A stretch of 64,000 bases of DNA from Phorcus lineatus (lineage: Eukaryota; Mollusca; Gastropoda; Trochida; Trochidae). The stretch spans positions 46,517,402 through 46,581,401 of the forward strand of contig OV121086.1 of assembly GCA_921293015.1 (NCBI GenBank), read 5' to 3'. Below the pieces are notes generated by a model. It did not search any database and was not told the origin of the DNA. It worked only from the letters and a program-made list of their open reading frames with translations. Shown one piece after another: positions 1 to 12,560 of this stretch (the first letter of the stretch is position 1; every line of letters begins with the position of its first letter). The position numbers were made by a program, and so were the translations under genes.

Positions 1-2825
1 TCTACAACGTTGTTGTGTATAGTTGTTTACTGTCACTACGCACGTGTACAAGACCTTTAGATCTATTCTTTACCTACAGCGTTGTTGTGTAGAGTTGTTT
101 ACTGTTTGTCACTATGCAAATGTACAAGACGTGTAGAGCTATTCTTTACCTACAGCGTTGTTGTGTAGAGTTGTTTACTGTTTGTCACTATGCACGTGTA
201 CAAGACGTGTAGAGCTATTCTTTTCTTACAGCGATTTTGTGTAGAGTTGTTTACTGTTTGTCACTATGCACGTGTACAGGACGTGTAGAGCTGTTTTTTT
301 TCCTACAGCGTTGTTGTGTAGAGTTGTTTACTGTTTGTCATTACGCACGTGTACAGGACGTGTAGAGCTATTCCTTTCTTACAGCGTTGTTGTGTAGAGT
401 TGTTTACTGTTTGTCTCTATGCACGTGTACAGGACATGTAGAGCTATTCTTTCCCTACAGCGTTGTTGTGTAGAGTTGTTTACTGTTTGTCACTATGCAC
501 GTGTACAGGACGTGTAGAGCTATTCTTTTCCTACAGCGTTGTTGTGTAGAGTTGATTACTGTTTGTCACTATGCACGTGTACAGGACATGTAGAGCTATT
601 CTTTTCTTACAGCGATGTTGTGTACAGTTGTTTACTGTTTGTCATTACGCACGTGTACAGGACGTGTAGAGCTATTCATTTCTTACAGCGTTGTTGTGTA
701 GAGTTGTTTACTGTTTGTCACTATGCACGTGTACAGGACGTGTAGAGCTATTATTTTCTTACAGCGTTGGTGTGTAGAGTTGTTTACTGTTTGTCATTAC
801 GCACGTGTACAGGACGTGTAGAGCTATTCTTTTCTTACAGCGATGTTGTGTAGAGTTGTTTACTGTTTGTCACTATGCACGTGTACAGGACGTGTAAAGC
901 TATTCTTTCCCTACAGCGTTGTTGTGTATAGTTGATTACTGTTTGTCTCTATGCACGTGTACAGGACGTGTAGAGCTATTCTTTCCCTACAGCGTTGTTG
1001 TGTAGAGTTGTTTACTGTTTGTCTCTATGCACGTGTACAGGACGTGTAGAGCTATTCCTTTCTTACAGCGTTGTTGTGTAGAGTTGTTTACTGTTTGCCT
1101 CTATGCACGTGTTCAGGACGTGTAGAGCTATTCTTTTCTTACAGCGATGTTGTGTAGAGTATTTTACCGTTTGTCACTATGCACGTGTACAGGACGTGTA
1201 GAGCTATTCTTTCCCTACAGCGTCGTTGTGTAGAGTTGTTTACTGTTTGTCACTATGCACGTGTACAGGACGTGTAAAGCTATTCTTTCCCTACAGTTAG
1301 CGTTGTTGTGTAGAGTTGTTTAATGTTTGTCACTATGCACGTGTACAGGACGTGTAGAACTATTCTTATCTAAAAGCGATGTTGTGTAGAGTTGTTTAAT
1401 GTTTGTCACTATGCACGTGTACAGGACGTGTAGAGCTATTCTTTTCTTACAGCGATGTTGTGTAGAGTTGTTTACTGTTTGTCACTATGCACGTGTACAG
1501 GACGTGTAGAGCTATTCCTTTCTTACGGCGTTGTTGTGTAGAGTTGATTACTGTTTGTCTCTATGCACGTGTACAGGACATATAGAGCTATTCCTTTCTT
1601 ACAGCGATGTTGTGTAGAGTATTTTACCGTTTGTCACTATGCACGTGTACAGGACGTGTAGAGCTATTCTTTTCTTGCAGCGATGTTGTGTAGAGTATTT
1701 TACCGTTTGTCACTATGCACGTGTACAGGACGTGTAGAGCTATTCTTTCCCTACAGCGTTGTTGTGTAGAGTTGTTTACTGTTTGTCACTATGCACGTGT
1801 ACAGGACGTGTAAAGCTATTCTTTCCCTACAGCGTTGTTGTGTAGAGTTGATTACCGTTTGTCTCTGTGCACGTGTACAGGACATGTAGAGCTATTCCTT
1901 TCTTACAGCGTTGTTGTGTAGAGTTGTTTAGTGTTTGTCACTATGCACGTGTACAGGACGTGTAGAGCTATTATTTTCTTACAGCGTTGGTGTGTAGAGT
2001 TGTTTACTGTTTGTCATTACGCACGTGTACAGGACGTGTAGAGCTATTCTTTTCTTACAGCGATGTTGTGTAGAGTTGTTTACTGTTTGTCACTATGCAC
2101 GTGTACAGGACGTGTAAAGCTATTCTTTCCCTACAGCGTTGTTGTGTATAGTTGATTACTGTTTGTCTCTATGCACGTGTACAGGACGTGTAGAGCTATT
2201 CTTTCCCTACAGCGTTGTTGTGTAGAGTTGTTTACTGTTTGTCTCTATGCACGTGTACAGGACGTGTAGAGCTATTCCTTTCTTACAGCGTTGTTGTGTA
2301 GAGTTGTTTACTGTTTGCCTCTATGCACGTGTACAGGACGTGTAGAGCTATTCCTTTCTTACAGCGTTGTTGTGTAGAGTTATTTACTGTTTGCCTCTAT
2401 GCACGTGTTCAGGACGTGTAGAGCTATTCTTTTCTTACAGTGATGTTGTGTAGAGTATTTTACCGTTTGTCACTATGCACGTGTACAGGACGTGTAGAGC
2501 TATTCTTTCCCTACAGCGTTGTTGTGTAGAGTTGTTTACTGTTTGTCACTATGCACGTGTACAGGACGTGTACAGCTATTCTTTCCCTACAGTTAGCGTT
2601 GTTGTGTAGAGTTGTTTAATGTTTGTCACTATGCACGTGTACAGGACGTGTAGAGCTATTCTTTTCTTACAGCGTTGTTGTGTAGAGTTGTTTACTGTTT
2701 GTCTCTATGCACGTGTACAGGGCGTGTAGAGCTATTCCTTTCTTACAGCGTTGTTGTGTAGAGTTGTACTCGCATCAAGAAGTGTAGAGCTAATCTATAC
2801 CTACAGCGTAGTTGTATAGGTAGGT
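1..2825. repeat. 76-bp satellite array (about 36 units, cut by the window start)
   Basis: A head-to-tail array with a period of 76 bp runs from the first base to about 2770, then one decayed unit to about 2825. Each unit holds the words CTACAGCG, GTTGTGTAGAG, TTTACTGTTTGTC and GCACGTGTACAGGACG, so every unit carries one CACGTG hexamer and a short CTACA/TGTAG inverted pair. Units differ at a few positions, such as TTCTTTTCTTAC against TTCTTTCCCTAC, or TTGT against GATGT. Two units carry a 4-bp TTAG insertion (near 1292 and 2592). A block of variants starting near 745 recurs 1220 bp later. Short open frames here are repeat artefacts. No gene or promoter is evident. Confidence 0.95.
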
Positions 2826-5800
2826 TTGAAGCGCTGGCGCCTTGTTGTGTCATATGGTCGATAAACTCGTCACTTGATAGCGATATATATGATTCAATAT
2901 TCATACCATCTCTGTCAAAGGGTCACAGGGTATGTTGTTGGTGCCAATTACGTCCAACTATATTTTATTGAGATGTCGCAGTTGTTTCAGAAAATCAGAA
3001 TTCTAATGCTTATCAGTATAGTGACTATACAAAATTTCAAGTCGTAATTTGTGATCGAAAACCGGATGATGGCGCCTGTCAATGATTCAAACGTAAATTT
3101 GGAAACTCATAAACTGCAGACACAAAGACAAACATATAGTGTCTAGTGAGAAATTTAACTAATATGCATGTAAATTAGACACAGTATTTCTAATTGCTTA
3201 CTTTAATATGGCCGTTTGTCGATTTACCTGAAAACAAGAAAATTCGGCATTTTAGAGACAAGGATGTACGTTTAAGGAGGCGATTATATATATTCCTATA
3301 AGTGATGTTTATTTGTTGACCATTTGCTTTGACAATATTTTCAGGTAATTACGAGTAAAGAGAAAGATAATGTTTACAAACCCACTCATGCTCAAAATCT
3401 ATCTGTATAATGTCACAGAGCACCATATATTACTTTCACGCAACAACACAGACATTCAATATGATAGTTGTGAAGATGCAATAACCGCACTAGTCACTCC
3501 AAGTGTTTTATTTCGCCTTTAAGAATTAAAATAAAAGAAACTAAAAGAAAAGAGGGGTCCCTATGATCGATTTATTCGCACGCCAACATCATCTTGTAAG
3601 ATCTTCTCAGCGACATCATCTTTATTTATTGTGTAGATGGTCGAAACAACAGTCCTTTTGAAAGGTTGAAATACTGTTGGTGGTGACGGAATTTACTTCG
3701 CGTAGCTTCCAAATCACACGATTTATCGTTTTCAAAAGATGAAAGGAAAATAATCAGTCTTTTAGATTAAAATGCCAATCAGAACATCCACCAGCGTGCA
3801 ATGCCAAGCTACTAACGTAACATAACGTTATACGTATTAAACCCAGGATCGCGTTACTCTGGTGACACTTGTATCGGGAAGTTAGCAAAATAAGAAGCAT
3901 GGTTTCCATAATGTGTTTTCGCTAAGTGGTTGCTTAGGGAGAAATAACAATACTGGATTATGAAATATGCATGGCAATAGTACGTAGCGTGTTAAATAAG
4001 GAGTATTCACAGAGATGTACAAACAACCATGGTTCAGCGCTTCTTTAGAGAAGTATTGTTCAGAGTGAAGCACATCCTCACCAAAGTTTCTATTCATTAT
4101 CGATGATGTCATACAAAATCATGTAGACTAGTGTTCTGAGGACAGTGTATATATCAAGTGTCAGCATCTGTGGAGATGACCGGTTCTATGACTTAAATGG
4201 TCATCTTAATGCAAGTGTACTTATCGACTGTAACAGAGCATATGGATAGGAAAGAATTTCAGATTTTTCACGTCAATTAACACATTTTCTTGGTGTTTTT
4301 TAGCTGAATGGCGGATTCTTCTGATTTAAATGAAACCTTGCCTGAGTTGCTGTGGAGATAAAGAAGGAAAGCCTTGTTTATTTATAAAAATAATAATTAG
4401 GGTTAAATGCATTTTATGAGCGTTAAGACCAAAGATATCCTGGTTAATCTGTCTGTTACATTTTTATATCCATTTTTCATGTACAAATTCTCCAAATTGT
4501 TATTGCTACGGCTGTGGTCGACTAAATTTATAGCTGAATAGATTTTTAAGTGTTGAAGTTCCTTGGTGAACGAACAATTTAGAGCTTGAACAGAAGATCA
4601 CACAGAATCCAACGGTCGAATGATTCCCGAGCTTTACTAATAACTGTAAGTGACATTGTGACCTCTTGCGAATAAAGTGCTCTAACAATAAACGTGATTT
4701 TGATTAACGCTGGGCACGTTTCCTACCATGTATATAAACGAATACATACTCTGGAGAATCAATAGCGTTATGGGTGGGGCTGAGAAGGTTACCGTATAGG
4801 TTCCTCGATATAACGCGACGTAGAATGCGTTCAAACGAGCCATTGTTATGAGATCTGATCAAAGGGACATGGGTATATCATGATTTTCGAAGATTACACA
4901 GTGCTAGAATTATCGAAATCATTCGTGATTTTATATTATGTATGGTTTATACGATTATTTTAGAATTAAACCTAGCTCTGAAAACCCAGTTCCTAGATTT
5001 TATCCTATTTTCCATCATTTTTCTTTGGATTTACGAAATTAAAATACGGTAGTGCTACGATTATCGTAGACGTGTAAATACATGCAATTTTCGGTTAAAT
5101 ATTATCATTAAAGCACCTACGAAAATCCATATTATCGTTGTCTTCCTGATTTTTAATGTCATCTCTCTTCCTCTAGATTTACTCAGCTCTTGAATGCTTG
5201 AAGTAAGTCGAAAGCCAATAGTAGAATGTATGGTGGTCACGACTATATCTAGGTCCTCTTTATCTTTCTGATTTTTTTGTTCGACCCTCATCTCGATCTA
5301 AATTGGTAATGCTCTATTAGAAGTAGCATACATTAAAACAAACTTACGACTTAGCACTATTGGAGCTGAGGAAAACATATGTCCGGGAGATCGTAAGAAG
5401 ACCAAATGAGCATAAAAACATCAAACTTGATTCTTGTTGACCAAGTGGGAGAAATTTTGAATCTCAATCAACCCTGAACACGCGGGACAACATGCTACTG
5501 TGCAGGTGTAAATTTTTCACCAATGGAATGGGTTCCTGCAAAATTCCAAGACATAGACATAGTAGCAAGAATTATATTTGTTTCATATTACAATAGTCTT
5601 AAATGTGTACATTTGACGCGGCGACGAGAATTCATTCCAGTACTGGTTTCTCAAAACTCTTGAATTTGTAGTGTAAAACTATGACAATCACAACTGCTCA
5701 TTGCTACGACTGAGTTCCTGCGGTCAGAGTCGGGTGTTTAAAGCTAGGTCTTGTTTCCACTGCAGTGCTTATTTCACCTGTCCATTATCCTCATTAGCGG

Positions 5801-6235
5801 TACAATCGATACGAAGGAAGAAAACAACCCAGTGCTGGTATAAAGACAAAGTCACGTATTGGTCAGGTTTAGCGCCCTCAATCTACAATATTAATATCGA
5901 ACTTCAATTGATCCTTGGGATAAATGCACCGATTAAACCGCAATATCTCTTTGCAACTTACAGACGAACATTTCTTTGATAAAGGGACCCACACGATCAA
6001 ACGGTCACCTTAATAGATCAAAGTAAAATTGATAAATGTATACTTCTGTTTGTGAAGTGTGTACGCCATTATGTCGATATGCTATTTCGAAGAGGGACAG
6101 TTAAGTTGTTAGATGTCTTTCGATGAGATACTCACCATTATGTGGCAAAGAATTCTAATCATTCTCTGACAAAACAATTAAAATAAGTAGGAAAATAAAC
6201 TTAACATCTAATATATCAAATATGGTAACGCCAGC
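2826..6235. other. Intergenic, no gene seen; one diverged dispersed repeat
   Basis: AT-rich unique-looking DNA with no open frame that resembles a protein and no exon-like segment with paired splice sites. Around 3040-3115 a stretch containing GATCGAAAACCGGA and CAAACGTAA matches, imperfectly, the interior of the TTAA-flanked element at 55.66-56.14 kb, so it is an old relative of that element. Nothing else could be assigned. Confidence 0.6.
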
Positions 6236-6239
6236 AATG

Positions 6240-6830
6240 ATTTAAAACAAGGAAAGAAACATATATTTATGTCTCCACCCGAAGGGCGGGAGATATATTG
6301 TTTTTGGGTTGAAGTCGGGAATGGCGCACCCATCGTTTCCGAACATAACTCGAAAAGTGTTTGACCAATCATCATCAAATTTGGAATTGTGTCTCTCTTT
6401 ATCATGTATATGTGCAATTGTTGGAGTTTAACACCTTTTGAATTTGATTTTTGTCTGTTTCCACGGCAACAATTTAGAATTTGCCTTCTTTTTAAAGGAA
6501 ATGTTCATTCAGAGCATAATTCTGAAATCTCTTGATCCACCAAATTTGTTATACTGGATTTCGATACCAAGTGCCTTCGAGTTTTGAACCATTTTAAATG
6601 TTCTGTTTTCCATGGCAACATTTTGGATCTTGTTTTTTCTTTGGTAATATTTGATACCGAAGCATAATTCTGAAATACTGTCTCTCCTTATGAAAAGTAC
6701 CTTTTAGATGTTAGAACTGTTTAATCTAAAAATGATAATCTATTTCTATGGCAACATTATCTCTTTTGAATAGAGGCATCAATGTAGGAGCAACATTCAA
6801 AACAACTTTGAATTTGTGAAAGGGGAAAAA
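6240..6830. repeat. Degenerate dispersed tandem repeat of molluscan type
   Basis: Begins near the block CCGAAGGGCGGGAGATATAT (about 6279-6298). It continues as roughly three decayed units of about 170-190 bp, marked by the recurring phrases 'CATAATTCTGAAAT' or 'CATAACTCGAAAA' and 'CCATGGCAACATTTTGG', 'CCACGGCAACAATTT' or 'CTATGGCAACATTAT'. From general knowledge this kind of repeat is common in mollusc genomes. I could not find terminal repeats or a target-site duplication, so its class is open. Confidence 0.55.
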
Positions 6831-7975
6831 TATGTTTTTACGATTAAAAACACTCTCGTAAAAAAATTGAAAAGGACAAAGGTCCAAGGTTGCCATGAAA
6901 AAAGAACATAAAACAATAAAATAACATCAAAGGCTGAAAATAACAGCAAGAAGATAGCACGATACTAGATTATCGCTGTTTACCCAGACTGCATCATTGC
7001 CCCGAGACGCGAGTACATCCAGACCATCTATTTCGGTCTGGTAGCAGCCAGAGGCATCTGTGTCTTCGTCAAGAGTTACCAATGTGACCCAACATTCGAT
7101 AACAAGCTTCACGTATGTCACGTACTTCTATGGCCATAACAAAATTCTTCTTACTTACTCCTTCAATTATTTTTTGTATTGATTTGCAAAATAAACCATC
7201 ATAAAACCTTAATTTTAAATATTTGGTTGATTAACGTCAGTTTCTCAATGAGCAATTGAAACTTGTATAAAAATATTTGTCATGTAGCCAAAGTGGATCC
7301 CAACCCTTCTTGAACCAAATTCGATAGAATTCAGTTAACGGAAGTTACTCATATATATATTACGACGTGGGAGCCTGTATCCAAGTTTACTTTTCCGACA
7401 GTTCCATCCGCTTCCCTTCATCTTCATTTGTCTTCTCAATGACATCATTAGCTTGTTTTGGCGAATAATTTAGTGTTGTCTAATCATTACTTCTGTTCTG
7501 TATCGATTTTTGGACGTTTTTGCCTAAATGGACAGCAAATTGCATTTACGTCAATACTCAAGTCAATATTGCAAAAAAGTTGTTTTGTTTGTCATCGAAT
7601 GCCCAACAAAGGGGAAAGAACTGTGATCTTATATAATTTGAAACATATTTATAATAATTATATAGAAACTTTTGATAAACCCATTAAGACCATGCAGAAC
7701 AGAAAGATATGATGAGCATTTGTTAGTTCTGCTCCAGAGACGAAATTACTCTGTAAAGAGTCTTTTGAAACAAGGTTTTTAAAGTTTGGTAATACTCATG
7801 CGAAGTTTCAGAATATAACCGAAAAAGAAGCTAATCAAGCACCGAGTCGAAATTCGAATTCCTCCTTGGAAAGGGTACAAAATAAAGCCATTGGCTCTGT
7901 AACCCATCAGGGCTATATATCTATTATTTAATTCATAATTGATCACAGGATCACCATTTCATTATAACCCTTATC
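6831..7975. other. Intergenic, no supported gene
   Basis: No exon pair or protein family recognised. A minus-strand stretch at about 6990-7121 reads open with a GTAAAC-type donor after it, but it has no convincing acceptor or partner exon. Confidence 0.5.
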
Positions 7976-9569
7976 CGCTTGGGAGTTTGCACACAACATT
8001 CTAGCTTTCTAGTTCTTTTCCTTTAAGAAAGGGACAAACATCGTTTGAGGGTGTGGCCTCTGTGGCCCTTTTTAGGTGTCTGTATACAAGGTTTCAGTTT
8101 TCTTGGCCATTCGTTTTTTTAGAAGAAGATGAAACACATTAAGGATCACAGGGTCACTAAATTCATAAATTAGAATCCCCATCAGCTATGGAGTCTGTAC
8201 ACAAGGTTTCGTCTTTCAAGTCCTCTTGCTTTTGGAGAAGAAGTTTAAACTGTTTTGGGCATGTCTCCTGTGGCCCCTATTTGGAGTCACAGGATCACGA
8301 TGACATAGTGAAAAGTTTACAGATTGACAGACTGCTGGATGCCATGCCATGCCATAACCCCATGAAGCATTTCAGGGCAAATGAGCTAAAAATACAGTTT
8401 GAAAATAACAAAAGGCACCTATTCAGTAGGTGGATGACACACTTGCAAGGTTTAAGAAAGATTTGAAGAGGGATTAAGAAGTCACCTTCCAGAAACCATA
8501 TGTACGGACCGACTTTTATATAAAATTTTATCTGCTTATAGCCTACCTATGAGAGGTGTAGAATTGTTTAACTATGATGACAGCCTTCTTGACCTCTTAC
8601 TTGTGACATGAGTTTGTTTTCTCATGGTGAAGAGGTAGATGACTGAATTCAAATTGGTACACAGTAGACTCTCTCTTCAGAGTCATGACTCAATTACTTA
8701 ACATTACCAGCATGTAACCTGACATTATTTAGCCACAAATATGTCCTTATCTGTAGGTGGATGTGGAGAAAATCTCCAGTAGTCTAAATGCCAAAACTGG
8801 ACACATTATCTCTGTAGGTCATAGGCTGTCTTGCAATACAAATTATACATGTTTAAACAATCATAAAGCAGGTATTTTGGAAGCAGTTATCAGGGTTTCA
8901 ACAAATATCAGTCAATTATACTCACAAACACAAATAAAAACTCTGGACATCTATTTTGGTTTGGTTGCTGGAGATCTTATCTTGAGCCACAAGCTCACCA
9001 AATTTACAATCTCCATTATCCAACAAGTTTGTATAAAAGACGCTCCTGGGAAGATGAACAGAAAGGTATTTTTAGGGAGTGACCACTGTGAATTACATAA
9101 AAATTCATTTGATATAGTCTATGCACAAGATTTTGTCTTCTTCGGGCTTCTCTTTCTCATGAGAAGAAAAGACTTGCCCTCATCTGGGACCTGCTTATAT
9201 CATTCTTAGGCAATGTGTCTGTATATTCCAGTATTCAAGGGTTTTGTCTCTCTTGAAAAGAAAATGAAAATACTGGCCAAAGTCACCAAATCAATTTATA
9301 ATCTGTCTTGTCCAATGTGTCTGTATACAAGATTTCAGCATTCCAGATCTTTTTGTTTTAAAAAATATGTAAAGAATATTGCCCAAAAAGGCCCTCACCG
9401 GGACCAAAAGGTTGCAAAATTTACAATTTATAGTCCCTATTGGTTCTTGTACACAACATTTTAGCCCTCTAGAACCTTTGTTTTTTTGTGGAGAACATGG
9501 AATTTGGAGTTTTAAGGCATAGTCCCTAAGGCCCTCATTTAATGCCAGACTGTCACCATATCTTCAATC
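7976..9569. repeat. Degenerate satellite block related to the 142-bp satellite at 60.4-63.0 kb
   Basis: Decayed tandem units recognised by phrases shared with the young array at the right end of the window: 'GTCACTAAATTCATAAATTAGAATCCCC' corresponds to its GTCACCAAATCTATGAATTAGAATCC segment, and 'CTGTATACAAGGTTTCAG' to its CTACACTCAAGGTTTCAG segment. 'TGGAGAAGAAG' and 'CTGTGGCCC' also recur. Near 8315-8400 the block carries GACAGACTGCTGGATGCCA followed by a GCAAATGAGCTAAAAA tail, a combination common at ends of mollusc dispersed repeats. A 150-codon open frame at 8757-9209 overlaps these units and looks fortuitous. The copy near 9550 was the insertion target of the Tc1/mariner element. Confidence 0.65.
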
Positions 9570-9571
9570 TA

Positions 9572-11060
9572 AACTCTTCAAAAAAAGAAACTTGACATTC
9601 ATGCGAAATTGATTTTTTCGAAACGGGTCAATTTTGTTCATGATACATACCTGAAATTTAAAGAAAGGCTTGCTCAAAAGTGTAAATTTACCAAAAAACA
9701 ATGGCCCAAAAAGTTTACGTTGTGTTCAGGGACAAAAATGAGCGATTCGTCCAAATGCATTTTCTGCCAAAGCACGTGCAGCATGGGATCATAAGGTTTA
9801 CATGCAGACACGTCTGCTTTTGGGGTATAAAAAGCCATATCAGCCGCTGTTCATTCAGACTACACAACATGGGTACAGCAACCTGAAGAATGCCAAGACT
9901 TAACAGAGCGCAACGCAACAACGCTATTGGCAGACTGCAAGCAGGAGCGACGCAGCGAGATGTTGCAACACACTTTGGCGTGTCCAGACAGACCATCTCT
10001 TCATTGTAGACCCGTTTCAACACCCGAAACAGCATTGATGATAAGCCAAGGTCAGGCAGACCAAGGGTGACTACTCGGGCCCAAGATCAGTACATCCGAC
10101 TGCTCCACCTTCGGGAACGCACCAGGACAGCAACGTCAACAACAACACAGATACCAGGCCTGCGTCGAATTTCCGACCAAACGGTACGCAACAGGCTCGG
10201 TTCGACGTTCCGTTTTAACGCAACGTCATCTGGCGGAACGTCTCCAGTGGTGTCAACAGAGGATGAGATGGGAACGTGCAAGGTGGACAACCGTTCTCCT
10301 CACTGATGAGTCCCGTTTTCTGCTTCGACGAAGTGATGGACGAGCACGTGTATACCGACGTCGTGGAGAACGTTATGCTGCCAACTGTGTTCAGGAGGTT
10401 GTCCCATTTGGAGGTGGGAGTGTCATGGTGTGGGCCGGGATTTGTCACGGTGTTAGGACACCCCTTGTGCATGTTGTGGGTAACCTCACAGGAGTTCGGT
10501 ATAGGGACTTGATCCTACAGCCTTACGTTATTCCTAAAGTCAACATCCATGGTGGTCTCTTTCAGCAGGACAATGCTCGACCACATGTTGCACGTGTTTG
10601 TCAAGACTTTTTACAGCGTAACAATGTCCAGACATTGCCATGGCCAGCCAGGTCACCAGATTTGTCACCAATTGAGCATCTCTGGGACGAACTGGATCGA
10701 CGCGTGCGCAGTAGGAATCCACCACCCCAAACACTTCCAGGGCTTCTTGCAGCACTTCAGCACTAATGGCAGAACAGTCCACAGGCTGTGATTGACAACT
10801 TGATTGCATCCATGGGTCGTCGGTGCCAAGCAATAATCAATGCCAATGGTGGCCATACCCGATACTGACATTTGTGCACCCCTGTGATGTTGAAACACTT
10901 GTGCACCTGTGCATTTCAAGATCATGTTTATTCTGAATAAAATTTACTGAACAAAGATCTTTAAACAGCATTTTAGTTTTCATTTCAAAGTTTAAATTGC
11001 ATCTGTGGTCCTTATATTGAACTTTGAAAGTCAGTGTCAAGTTTCTTTTTTTGAAGAGTT
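9572..11060 (+). mobile_element. Tc1/mariner DNA transposon, 1.49 kb, inactive
   Basis: Inverted ends AACTCTTCAAAAAAAG at 9572 and their complement ending at 11060 are flanked by TA at 9570-9571 and 11061-11062, the target duplication of this superfamily. The interior encodes a decayed Tc1-type transposase on the plus strand. The insertion lies inside an older degenerate satellite copy: the left flank 'TCACCATATCTTCAATCTA' and right flank 'TAATCC' together rebuild that satellite phrase. Length is typical of Tc1 elements (about 1.3-1.7 kb). Confidence 0.93.
9890..10868 (+). pseudogene. Tc1-type DD34E transposase, disrupted
   Basis: Reading starts at the ATG at 9890 with a helix-turn-helix of the Tc1 kind (residues 1-39, RDVATHFGVSRQTIS). 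The DDE catalytic domain lies at 10263-10868. Its acidic residues are visible: TDESRF (first D), GLFQQDNARPH (second D) and SPIEHLWDE (E). There are 34 residues between the second D and the E, so it is DD34E. It is broken in three ways: a TAG at 10007 where the family has a Trp codon, a frame change with lost sequence at about 10200-10220, and a TAA at 10764 in place of a probable Glu codon. The reading then continues to its natural stop at 10866. The coding decay implies an inactive, moderately old copy. The enzyme family cuts and pastes DNA at TA dinucleotides. Confidence 0.9.
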
Positions 11061-11062
11061 TA

Positions 11063-11800
11063 TAATCCTAATTTGATTAAAATCAAAAGGATGCATATCA
11101 AATAATTACACGGTCTGAATCAATTCAAAAGTCAGAATTTATTTCTTATAAAACAGTATCCCCTCGCCTTGTATGAAGTTTGTATGACCACTTCATTTCT
11201 ATATAGTAATTTACTCAGAAATAGGTTGTATGTCTCCTCATTTTATTTCTCACATAACAACTTAGACACATGATTCTTTCACCTATTTTGTACCTCCAAC
11301 TAATAATGAGTTCTTTACAAGCATTAAAAGGAAGAGAAAAAGATTCAAAAGATTTGAAAAGCATTTATTATCTGTAAACCCTGTGTGAATTTACATGAAC
11401 TCAAACTCCGAAGAACAATCATTGTAAGACATTGTTTGTTAAGATTAATTATTTACATTCCAAGACAATCCTACAGGGAAATTAATATGTATATAATCTC
11501 TGCCATTGTCTTGATGCCATTTTCATCTAGGGTACATGTTTACCATTCTCTACATCAACTAATCCAGCAGGCTTATATTAATGGCTTTATCTTTATGTAC
11601 ACCCTACCTAAAGGGCTATTCCATGCCAATCATGAAAATTTTTTTGGCTTTGATAACACGTGGTGATTTGAATGCAAAAACATCTCACATATTCAACTGC
11701 AAATGACAAATATAGAAGTACTTCCTTTCAAGGAAAATGTACAAATAACCCCATATATACACCAAAACCAAACATCCAGGTGACATGGGTACTAGTTACC
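11063..11800. other. Intergenic, no gene seen
   Basis: AT-rich sequence with no recognisable coding or repeat structure beyond short low-complexity runs. Confidence 0.5.
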
Positions 11801-12560
11801 TGTATCCAATCTCATTAAAATGAAATCTAAATGCTCCACTACATTACGAGTGTAAATCTCACCAGACTCGATTACGCGCGCAATCAGGTTTGCCTCTGAC
11901 ATAATTCAAATCATCCAATTAGCAAGTTCACCTGTGTTCTATGGTGCAGGCGATAGCATTTGGCTTGAAACTCAGAAAATTTCCAACTGTTTTCCGAATG
12001 TCAAACTGCCTAAATATCCAAATGAATGTATTTCATGTACTTTCAATTTACCCTAGCTCCGTTTGATGGAGTTATCTTGTGCAAAGCAAGCTCTGCATAC
12101 CTCAACGTTATCCTTTAGTAGACAGTAACAATCCAAATTGCTTCTTCTGAAAACAGATAAGTCGAATGAAAGTTTTGTCTTTTAGTTTGTAGTAATTGTA
12201 TAATTTTCAATTTCGTGAAACAAATTAACTATAAACATGTTGTGAAACAAGAACCACCAAACATGTACAAATACTAATAAGAGGTTTCTTGATAATATTT
12301 CAAATTGTTCTCTGTCAAATCAAAAAATGATAAGAGTTTCAATTCCATATTGCGAAAATCACTTGCAATCTCTTAGATGGCCATCAAGAGACGCGCATCG
12401 TGATTGCTTGAAGGTATCTGCAGCAAGCCAATGAGATTTAGAGGTCAAACTGAGGCAAAGGTGAACCTGTCGGCTTGAGTAAAGGAGCCTAGTGAAATCT
12501 ATAATCTGCGTTACGTAGTGCAGCAATATTAGATTTTATTTTAATGAGATTGGTTATGTA
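11801..12560. mobile_element. Long inverted-repeat element (MITE-like), about 0.76 kb
   Basis: The left arm near 11801-11875 contains CCAATCTCATTAAAAT, AAATCTAA and CACTACATTACG. The complement of the right arm near 12485-12560 contains the same words in the same order (CCAATCTCATTAAAAT, AAATCTAAT, GCACTACGTAACG). The arms are imperfect over about 75 bp. No transposase frame is present between them. Outer limits and any target duplication are uncertain, so the superfamily is not assigned. Confidence 0.6.

Noticed and set aside
1-2825. CRISPR-like array
   Set aside because: The whole 76-bp period is conserved with no unique spacers, and the genome is an animal's. It is a plain satellite.
6927-7121. 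Minus-strand open stretch with donor-like end (LDEDTDASGCYQTEIDGLDV)
   Set aside because: It looks coding-like, but there is no convincing acceptor, no partner exon and no family match. A chance frame or an old gene fragment cannot be told apart.
8757-9209. 150-codon plus-strand open frame
   Set aside because: It lies over degenerate satellite units, has no recognisable domain and no splice partners. Its length is possible by chance in AT-rich repeat DNA.
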